Source: Salibacteraceae bacterium (GTDB lineage: Bacteria; Bacteroidota; Bacteroidia; Flavobacteriales_G; Salibacteraceae). From it: DNA of 13,354 bases. Of this stretch, positions 7,395 through 13,354 are shown piece after piece. Positions within the stretch are counted from its first letter, which is position 1. Each line of letters starts with the position of its first letter. The stretch spans positions 1-13,354 of the forward strand of contig JALRDM010000224.1 of assembly GCA_023262195.1 (NCBI GenBank), in the 5' to 3' direction. Made by a program: the position numbers and the translations under genes. The notes beneath the pieces were generated by a model. It saw only the letters and a list, made by a program, of their open reading frames with translations, ran no database searches and had not been told where the DNA came from.

Positions 7395-8796
7395 AATCGA
7401 CCTCGGGAAAATACTGGGTGATATACGGTTTTGGTTGGGTATAACCTTTCTTCATCGGCTCATCACGATTACCCAACCTCCATTAGAAGTAGCACATTCA
7501 TGGCGACAGACTATGGTGAATATGGTGGCTCGAAATTTCTTGCAAGTTGATGCCAATATTTTCTATCCTAGAATTGACATGGGTGGCGAATTGAGTGGTA
7601 TCACAGGTATGGAGTTCCCTTTTTTCAACTACCTCATCTATCTTTTTTCATCAGTATTTGGCTATGATCATTGGTATGGCAGGTTGATCAATCTGGCTGT
7701 TAGCTCTTTTGGAATACTGGCTTTTCATGATTATGCCAAAAAGCTTTTTGACAGGCGCATTTCCTTCATGAGTAGCATGGTTATCCTCTTCTCTATTTTC
7801 TATTACTACAGCCGAAAGGCTATGACCGACACCTTCTCTATAAGCCTAGTTCTTATCGGAATCCTTCTTTGGTGGATGTATACTGAGCGAGGCAGATGGT
7901 ATCACTACCTCTTAGGTTTTTTGACCATTCTCCTTGGCGTATTGGGCAAGCTGCCTGTGATTATTACACTCGCCCTACTATGGCCTGTCCTATACAAGGC
8001 AAGTTCCAACCAACGATTCAAAATAATTGCGGCCGTTTTTATTGTTGGTGTGCTATCTGCGCTCTGGTATTTTACATGGGTACCTCATTTAAAGGCAACA
8101 TATGGCCTTGATCGATATTTCATGGGTGATTCCATCTCAGCAACCGCAAGTTTTATTCTAGAAAATTTTAATCAAGTGTCTCGTGCGTTTTATTGGAAAG
8201 CGGTCGGCTATTCAGGCGCGCTCTTGACCCTGGCAGGCCTATTTTTCATTCGAGATAAAAGCCAAGCCTTTAAGCTTACCCTCTTGTCAGGAACCCTACT
8301 CATGCTGCTTGTTTTGTTCAAATCTGGAGATCGGTTTTATGACCACCCTTATTACGTAGCCCCCTTTATTCCAATTATGGCACTGCTCGCAGGACTTGCT
8401 TTAAACTCTCTGCCCAAACGTTGGGCACTATTTGCAGTTTTAGTTCTTTTGAGTGAGGGTGTATTCTCACGTTGGTCAGATCAATTTATCAAAAAAGGAA
8501 AGGAGTATGTAGAGCTTGAAGACCGGCTTGCACCTTACGTTAATACCAATGATCTCATTGCTATGAACACTATAAAAAATCCCACTGCATTCTACTTCGC
8601 TAACCGCAAAGGATGGGTAACCGGCAATTGGAATTTGAAGAAACCCGAGTATCAACGGGAAATTGCCGAGGCAGGTTGCAAATACATTGTCATTTGCAAA
8701 GTGAGGTTTGCCAAGGAAATTGAGTTGGAGTTGCCATTAATCTATGAGGATGACCTATTTGCACTTTATGCCTTACCCGAAAACTTAAGCCCCTAA
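7387..8796 (+). CDS. Polytopic membrane glycosyltransferase, ArnT/PMT (GT39/GT83)-like
   Basis: 469 residues with about ten or eleven hydrophobic segments spread over residues 15-360 (for example 98-113, 148-165, 173-201, 211-231, 297-311, 323-340, 345-359), then a soluble C-terminal region (about 365-469). The extracytoplasmic loop after the first membrane segment contains LEVAHSWRQTMVNMVARNF (33-51) and IFYPRIDMGG. This resembles the first loop of ArnT/PMT-type enzymes, where acidic residues contact the lipid-phosphate sugar donor; E34 and D64 are candidates. Such enzymes move a sugar from a polyprenyl or dolichyl phosphate carrier onto lipid A, protein or another envelope acceptor. Neither donor nor acceptor can be told from this sequence. 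The start overlaps the S66 peptidase gene by 8 bases and yraN starts 5 bases after the stop, so it sits inside a compact transcription unit. The fold class is fairly sure; the specific role is unknown. Confidence 0.75.
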   Translation: MNRIDLGKILGDIRFWLGITFLHRLITITQPPLEVAHSWRQTMVNMVARNFLQVDANIFYPRIDMGGELSGITGMEFPFFNYLIYLFSSVFGYDHWYGRLINLAVSSFGILAFHDYAKKLFDRRISFMSSMVILFSIFYYYSRKAMTDTFSISLVLIGILLWWMYTERGRWYHYLLGFLTILLGVLGKLPVIITLALLWPVLYKASSNQRFKIIAAVFIVGVLSALWYFTWVPHLKATYGLDRYFMGDSISATASFILENFNQVSRAFYWKAVGYSGALLTLAGLFFIRDKSQAFKLTLLSGTLLMLLVLFKSGDRFYDHPYYVAPFIPIMALLAGLALNSLPKRWALFAVLVLLSEGVFSRWSDQFIKKGKEYVELEDRLAPYVNTNDLIAMNTIKNPTAFYFANRKGWVTGNWNLKKPEYQREIAEAGCKYIVICKVRFAKEIELELPLIYEDDLFALYALPENLSP

Positions 8797-8801
8797 AAAT
8801 T

Positions 8802-9164
8802 ATGGCCGACCACAACGAAATAGGTATTCAAGGCGAACAACTCGCAACCGAGCATTTAGTAGCTAAAGGCTATAAAATTCGTGATCGCAATTGGCGATTT
8901 GGCAAGGATGAAATAGACATCATAGCCATCGATGGTGACGAAATTGTATTTGTGGAGGTGAAGACCAGAAACAGTGACTTTTTTGGGAATCCCGCAGAAG
9001 CAGTTACCCGATCGAAACAAGCGCATATGATCAAAGCGGCTAACGTGTATGTGGAAAAACACGACATTGACTTTGAAGTGCGATTTGATGTAATCGGAAT
9101 CATCCTCAATCAAAAAGAGCAAAAGATCGACCACATCGAAGGTGCATTTATTCCAAGATGGTAA
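8802..9164 (+). CDS. yraN: YraN family (UPF0102) nuclease-fold protein
   Basis: 120 residues, the normal size for the family. The order of motifs is diagnostic: IGIQGEQLATEHLVAKGY at the N-terminus, RNWRFGKDEIDIIA (E37 and D39), then VFVEVKTRN (E52, K54), with FGNPAEAV and FDVIGI near the end. This is the E-D-ExK metal site of the restriction-endonuclease/Holliday-junction-resolvase fold. Family members are widespread, small and cytoplasmic, and their cellular role is still poorly defined; DNA repair or processing is the usual inference. It lies 5 bases after the membrane glycosyltransferase stop, and no unusual features are seen. Confidence 0.95.
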   Translation: MADHNEIGIQGEQLATEHLVAKGYKIRDRNWRFGKDEIDIIAIDGDEIVFVEVKTRNSDFFGNPAEAVTRSKQAHMIKAANVYVEKHDIDFEVRFDVIGIILNQKEQKIDHIEGAFIPRW

Positions 9165-9209
9165 ACTTGTGCCTGAAATCATTTGTTTCTTCTCCAACCA
9201 ACGGATATC

Positions 9210-9968
9210 GTGAAGCTGAACTATAAAGAATTTGGATCGGGAGAGCCGCTCATCATTTTACACGGACTCATGGGTATGCTCGATAATTGGCAAGCTCCTG
9301 CACGGTTGCTTGAAAATGATTTTCGAGTGATTATCGTTGATCTGAGAAATCACGGTCACTCGCCAAACGATCCACTACATACCTATGGGGCAATGGTAGA
9401 CGATGTGGTGGAATTGCTCGATGATCTTCAACTTTCCTCAAGTCATTTTCTAGGTCATTCCATGGGAGGAAAGGTGGTGATGAAACTGGCGCAAGAACAT
9501 CCAGAAAAAGTAGAAAAGCTGATTGTAGCCGATATTGGACCTAAGTTTTATCCTGTGCATCATCAAGATGTGCTGGCAGCATTGCGCGCAGTGCCGCTGA
9601 ACAAACTGGAAAAAAGAACCGATGCCGAAGATTACATGAAACCGCACCTGAGTGAAGCGGGAGTTAGGCAGTTTCTCATGAAAAGTTTATATCGACCTGA
9701 GCGGGGTAAATTCTCGTGGAGATTTAACCTCGATGCCATCGAGAATCAAATTGAAAATGTGGGTGAAGCCATTAATAATTTAGACTACGATGGCGAAACA
9801 CTGTTTATACGAGGCGGCAATTCAAACTATATTCTAGATGAAGATTGGGCAGATATAAAAATCATATTTCCCAATGCTTTCTTAGAAACCATCGAAGGAG
9901 CTGGGCATTGGTTGCACGCTGAAAAGCCAAAAGAGTTTACAAATGCCGTGCTCACTTTCTTGAAATAA
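9210..9968 (+). CDS. Alpha/beta hydrolase, YbfF-like esterase family
   Basis: 252 residues from a GTG start at 9210 (KLNYKEFGSGEPLIILHG). The frame is also open from a TTG at 9183, but that would add nine residues ahead of the conserved first strand, so I prefer GTG. There is no in-frame ATG at the 5' end. Motifs, numbered from GTG: oxyanion-hole HGLMG at 18-22, VDLRNHGHS at 43-51, the nucleophile elbow GHSMGGKVV with S84, VADIGP with D108, and GAGHWLHAEKP with H233. The strand that carries the acid in many relatives reads RGGNSNYI here, so the acid may instead be D108; this is a suggestion from family resemblance. It is cytoplasmic with no signal peptide. The substrate is unknown; thioesterase or carboxylesterase activity is typical. 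It is the last gene of the plus-strand run. Confidence 0.88.
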   Translation: MKLNYKEFGSGEPLIILHGLMGMLDNWQAPARLLENDFRVIIVDLRNHGHSPNDPLHTYGAMVDDVVELLDDLQLSSSHFLGHSMGGKVVMKLAQEHPEKVEKLIVADIGPKFYPVHHQDVLAALRAVPLNKLEKRTDAEDYMKPHLSEAGVRQFLMKSLYRPERGKFSWRFNLDAIENQIENVGEAINNLDYDGETLFIRGGNSNYILDEDWADIKIIFPNAFLETIEGAGHWLHAEKPKEFTNAVLTFLK

Positions 9969-9979
9969 GCTCGACTGCC

Positions 9980-12217
9980 CTATCGCGCTTGGCTGATAAC
10001 AAAGCGCTTATCATAGCTTTCCACTTCCCCAATCAATCGAAGGAAGTAGAAACCTTCGGGCAGTCCATTCAACTCGAGGGCATCATCTTCTATGCGTCCT
10101 TTAAGCACCATCTGACCCAGTTGATTGAAGATTTGATATGCGTGAAAGTCATCCACTCCCGTCAACCATAAACGGTCTTGCGCTGGGTTTGGATAAATCG
10201 AAATCTGGCTGGTGTTCAGGAATTGTACAGCAGTTGTGGTATCATTTCCGCTCGTGTCGCTAGTATCAATAGGTGGTGCGATGTTAATGCCTGCTCTCGC
10301 CAAACAAGAGCTATCCGGTTCTGCCTTGTAGGTGTGGGTATTGAAATCAATGTAGCACACCCAATGAAGGCTATCCACAAATGGGTTTCGATTTCGTTGC
10401 AATGAATCCACATAATCGTTTCTCGATCGCTCAAAACCTGAGGGTGGATCATCAAAGTGCCAGTTGATCAGCAGATTTATCCCTTGGTCTGGACCATTAG
10501 AGTTCAATTGGGATTTATTCCAACTGTATGCAGTCATCATATAGAGAATCGCTCTTGCCGCGTCTCCTTTATGCGTGTCTCTTGGTTCGTATACAGGATC
10601 ACCGTTTGAATTGGTCCCCACTTTTCCATCGCCATAGCTGTTTGTGACATTTACTACATCACCAAGCGGTCGGTTGCTACGCTGGCTGTTGGCAGTAGCT
10701 ACAGAAGGAAATAAGTGATGTAAATCTTGGTATTCAGGCGTAGTAGAACTTCCTGCCGTTGGCATCCAACTCGAAGGAAACGTATGTTCACGATTCATAT
10801 TGGTCCCAAGCCATTCAAATGGAGGTGTAAACACTACTTGATCGCTACTATAAACACCGGTAACCACCTGCTGACCATTAGCTGTATCTCGAGCATAAAA
10901 ACCTGGAATCATATCCTCGTCATAATTGCTGTAGAACCGTACCGTATGTTGATTGATTAAGCTGGCTAAATCGTTTACGAAGCTGCTGCTTGTTTCATCA
11001 ATACCCTGCCAGTAGTTCGGGTCATCCATTGACGCGATTGGAGTTGTCACAGTTGTAACCAATGGGTCAGATGTACGGTAGTTTTCCAATCCACCCGAAC
11101 CATTGTATGCAAACACAGCTATGTGATATTCCGTTTCGGCCGAGGCGCTTTTAATACGAAAACTTGGATTGGCACCTATGCCTATGACCTTACTGTCGCC
11201 TATGCCTTCACCTAGCGTATAAGATTCCCCATCCACCGGAACATCCGTCACAGCCTGACCTCTTCGCATTAAGGTTAAGTAACCATCACTCCCCACATTA
11301 TCTACCTTGCCATTCACACGCCATGTCCGCAAGTAGGTGGTGGTGGCCGTAGTTGGATTTTGTGTCGGCTCACTTGCACTTAGTCCACCGATACCATCGA
11401 GGTCAATTACGTAAGGATCTTCGTTGGCATCACTATTTGGGATGGAAATCTGAGCTGGACGATTACCCGATTGTGAAGGCGTAAAGGTGATTTCCAAGGT
11501 GTCGGATGATTGAGCCGAAACGCTGGTTGGAGCGCTTACAATTGCATAGTCGGCACTGGCTGTGCCTGTAATAGAAGCTGCTCCAATGGTCAATGCATTG
11601 CTTAACCCGTTGTTTTCTATCCCAAGTTTCACAGCTAGTGGCGTGGACACTGATTGAGCAAACTGTATAGAAGTGGTATGCGGCACATTGGCTCCATCAT
11701 ATACCACGTTCATCTCTTCCGTATTGGTGATATTTTCGGTAATGGTGACGTCATCTAATCCAGCATTCGTTCCCGAAACTTTATTTGACATTCGGATTCT
11801 GATATATCGGCTTGAAGGATCAGGCGTAGATGAAAACTGAGTCCAACTACCACCGAAACTTCCATTGCCGTAGGTATCTATTGTGGTCCATGAGGTGCCG
11901 TTTGCTGACTCTTCAACCACCACCGTGCCCATAAAACTGTTAGTACCATAGCTCTTTAGATTATAGGTTACGTTGCCTGGTTCGTCATAAAAATGAACTT
12001 TGAATTCGTGGTTTGCTGCCTGCAACTTACCCGCTCGGCTTGTTCCGCCAGATTGGTCAGGTAGCCCACTGGAATAATTGGCCGTTGTATTTGTGGTCCA
12101 ACCTGTAGGCATGCTTGCAGGAGCTGTAGCAAAATCAAAAGATGTGGTGAGTGTGGTTTGACCCTTAATAGATCCCATGACCATGAGACTCAAGAGTACA
12201 AGAAAAAGGTTATGCAT
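9980..12217 (-). CDS. Secreted endonuclease I-family nuclease with choice-of-anchor D region and T9SS type A sorting domain
   Basis: 745 residues from ATG 12217; a TTG at 12226 would add three and overlap the upstream stop. Positions below use the ATG start. A signal peptide (1-20; MHNLFLVLLSLMVMGSIKGQ) precedes a beta-sandwich region (about 25-165) and a choice-of-anchor D/ASH-like domain (about 183-277; ends NEDPYVIDLDGIG). A fibronectin-like segment (about 295-393) follows. The catalytic endonuclease I domain spans about 400-632: NREHTFPSSW (E477, H478), DLHHLFPS (498-505), NSQRSNRPLGDV (510-521) and THKGDAARAILYMMTAY. In the family the Glu-His pair and a downstream Asn form the metal-bound active site of a nonspecific DNase/RNase. 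The T9SS tail runs from about 670 (SIYPNPAQDRLWL) to the end. It probably acts outside the cell, scavenging nucleic acid. The propeller-protein gene stops one base upstream, so the two are probably cotranscribed. Confidence 0.9.
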   Translation of the reverse strand: MHNLFLVLLSLMVMGSIKGQTTLTTSFDFATAPASMPTGWTTNTTANYSSGLPDQSGGTSRAGKLQAANHEFKVHFYDEPGNVTYNLKSYGTNSFMGTVVVEESANGTSWTTIDTYGNGSFGGSWTQFSSTPDPSSRYIRIRMSNKVSGTNAGLDDVTITENITNTEEMNVVYDGANVPHTTSIQFAQSVSTPLAVKLGIENNGLSNALTIGAASITGTASADYAIVSAPTSVSAQSSDTLEITFTPSQSGNRPAQISIPNSDANEDPYVIDLDGIGGLSASEPTQNPTTATTTYLRTWRVNGKVDNVGSDGYLTLMRRGQAVTDVPVDGESYTLGEGIGDSKVIGIGANPSFRIKSASAETEYHIAVFAYNGSGGLENYRTSDPLVTTVTTPIASMDDPNYWQGIDETSSSFVNDLASLINQHTVRFYSNYDEDMIPGFYARDTANGQQVVTGVYSSDQVVFTPPFEWLGTNMNREHTFPSSWMPTAGSSTTPEYQDLHHLFPSVATANSQRSNRPLGDVVNVTNSYGDGKVGTNSNGDPVYEPRDTHKGDAARAILYMMTAYSWNKSQLNSNGPDQGINLLINWHFDDPPSGFERSRNDYVDSLQRNRNPFVDSLHWVCYIDFNTHTYKAEPDSSCLARAGINIAPPIDTSDTSGNDTTTAVQFLNTSQISIYPNPAQDRLWLTGVDDFHAYQIFNQLGQMVLKGRIEDDALELNGLPEGFYFLRLIGEVESYDKRFVISQAR

Positions 12218-12218
12218 A

Positions 12219-13354
12219 TTATTCAAAATCTGTAGTTAGTTTAAACCTCAAAAGCCGCCCATTGCCCCGATCTGTCACATAGACAATCTTGTCTAAATAT
12301 GCTACGGCACTCGGATTGTTAAACTGGGTTGCCTCTTGGCCTCGCCCGCCAAAGGAAGCGATAATGTTCTTCTTTTCTGATGAACCTGGTGGTGGATTTA
12401 CACCTTCTCTTCCAGTAGTTGTGAATTGATAAAGGCTGTCTGTTTCCGCATCAAGCACAAAGAGAAAATTGGTTCCATCTCCAGTGAGTGTGATGTCGGT
12501 TGGCGTTATGAATCGACCGGGCCTGTATAAGAAATCGTTTGCTTCTGAAGTATCTGTAAAATTCAAAAGTTGCACGTTGTAGGACGAGCCAAATTCAGAT
12601 TCGTTAAACTCAATACTCTGAACCTTGATGGGAACGGTTGGGTCTGCCATGGCAACGAAAAAATTAGCGCTTTCATCCACGCTATTGCTCTGAGGTGGTT
12701 TGGCATAGGTGGTTATACTCACAGGCGTTTTGAAATAATCGCGGAAGAAGCCTACGCCTGTTGTAACAAATACGTTGCTGATATATTGATCATTTTGATT
12801 GAAGAGTAAAATACCATCATCTGATCCACCCACTTGATTCGGGTTATCTCGAGGTCCCGTTCGTGTGATGTAATACGTATTATCAGTCATTACATCTATG
12901 CCTGTAAATCTTACTTCGGCATCTACACTCGTGAAGCTAGACTTGAAATAATAAGGATGAATAAGTTTATCAATGACCTCCATCGAGCCGATGCCAAATC
13001 CTCCGGTAGTATTCAGATTCAGTCGATAAAGAGCCGCCAGCGTATAGGACTGATCATTAATGGTTGTATCGAATGTGCCGATGGCCAAAATATTCAACCT
13101 GCGATCCATGGCAATTTTGGTTACTCCTGGAATCTCTGCCCGGCCCTGCTCTCTACCCGCTTGATCCAGTGAAATGATTTGTTCTGTGCCTTCGTCAACC
13201 ACGTATATCAATCCGTCATAACCTGCAATTACATCTGATGGACTTGCAAAACCCTCAATGATGGGTTGAATGGGTACGTAAGCTACATCCCGGTTCGTAA
13301 ACTCTGGAGCATCAATAAATTCTAGGTCCGTTTTCTTGCCAAAAAACCCCTCAC
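12219..13354 (-). CDS. NHL-like beta-propeller protein, partial (5' end outside window)
   Basis: The frame is open to the right edge, giving at least 377 residues; the true start lies beyond 13354. The only in-window initiation candidates, such as a TTG at 13211, would cut into an obvious repeat (GFASPSDVIAGYDGLIYVVD). Similar blades recur near the C-terminus: FITPTDITLTGDGTNFLFVLD, cut here at LD, with SLYQFTTTGREG after it, then FNNPSAVAYLDKIVYVTD followed by RGNGRLLRF, close to the NHL consensus D-GN-RI--F. The middle part has longer insertions and a YYITRTGPRDNP stretch. The fold is most likely a beta-propeller on the cell surface or in the periplasm. A lipoprotein or signal peptide is expected upstream but cannot be seen. 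No catalytic residues are recognisable; binding or scaffold function is a guess. The stop is one base before the endonuclease I-family ORF on the same strand. Confidence 0.8.
   Translation of the reverse strand, partial: EGFFGKKTDLEFIDAPEFTNRDVAYVPIQPIIEGFASPSDVIAGYDGLIYVVDEGTEQIISLDQAGREQGRAEIPGVTKIAMDRRLNILAIGTFDTTINDQSYTLAALYRLNLNTTGGFGIGSMEVIDKLIHPYYFKSSFTSVDAEVRFTGIDVMTDNTYYITRTGPRDNPNQVGGSDDGILLFNQNDQYISNVFVTTGVGFFRDYFKTPVSITTYAKPPQSNSVDESANFFVAMADPTVPIKVQSIEFNESEFGSSYNVQLLNFTDTSEANDFLYRPGRFITPTDITLTGDGTNFLFVLDAETDSLYQFTTTGREGVNPPPGSSEKKNIIASFGGRGQEATQFNNPSAVAYLDKIVYVTDRGNGRLLRFKLTTDFE

Noticed and set aside
8856..9197. Minus-strand 113-codon frame across yraN
   Set aside because: Antisense to the well-conserved YraN coding sequence; no motif or independent support.
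12224..12226. TTG start giving an 8-base overlap of the nuclease with the propeller gene
   Set aside because: An ATG three codons downstream gives a standard signal peptide and no overlap.
1..13354. Defence system, CRISPR array, insertion sequence, tRNA or rRNA in the window
   Set aside because: No repeat-spacer pattern, transposase-like protein, terminal inverted repeats or recognisable RNA genes were seen on either strand.

Overview
The window comes from a member of the Bacteroidota, most likely a free-living, marine-type flavobacterial or Cryomorphaceae-like organism; that placement is inference. The evidence is two large secreted proteins ending in type IX secretion (T9SS) type A sorting domains (YPNP motif plus a terminal beta-rich domain), a methionyl-tRNA synthetase with a fused C-terminal tRNA-binding domain, few recognisable Shine-Dalgarno sequences, and no rRNA, tRNA, CRISPR or insertion-sequence signal. 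Most of the window reads as ordinary, densely packed chromosome.

Layout. The left end (1-795) is different: by hand count the first 540 bases are about 33-34% G+C, while single sampled lines elsewhere run about 43-55%. It holds the 5' part of a minus-strand membrane protein of unknown function, which runs off the left edge, and a 55-codon open stretch with no start codon (609-776) that looks like a decayed or truncated gene end. Next, on the minus strand, metG (4369-6414) is followed after 36 bases by an 1178-residue secreted PNGase F-like protein (796-4332). In that protein the glycosidase module is split by about 500 residues containing a laminin-G/concanavalin-type domain. An 80-base divergent gap (6415-6494) separates metG from a plus-strand run of four closely spaced genes: LD-carboxypeptidase (peptidase S66), an ArnT/PMT-like membrane glycosyltransferase, YraN, and an alpha/beta hydrolase (6495-9968). 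That run meets a second minus-strand pair tail to tail, with 11 bases between stop codons. The pair is a beta-propeller (NHL-like) protein, cut by the right edge (12219-13354), followed one base later by a secreted endonuclease I-family nuclease with a T9SS tail (9980-12217).

How the genes fit together. The plus-strand block looks like housekeeping or cell-envelope functions: peptidoglycan tetrapeptide trimming, a lipid-linked sugar transferase, a nuclease-fold protein and an esterase-like enzyme. The minus-strand T9SS cargo (a glycoprotein deglycosylase and a DNase or RNase) suggests extracellular scavenging of glycoprotein and nucleic acid, typical of particle-associated Bacteroidota. I see no clear undescribed multi-gene system. 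The items most worth a second look are the split PNGase F architecture, the low-G+C left edge with its headless ORF, and the tight pairing of the propeller protein with the secreted nuclease.
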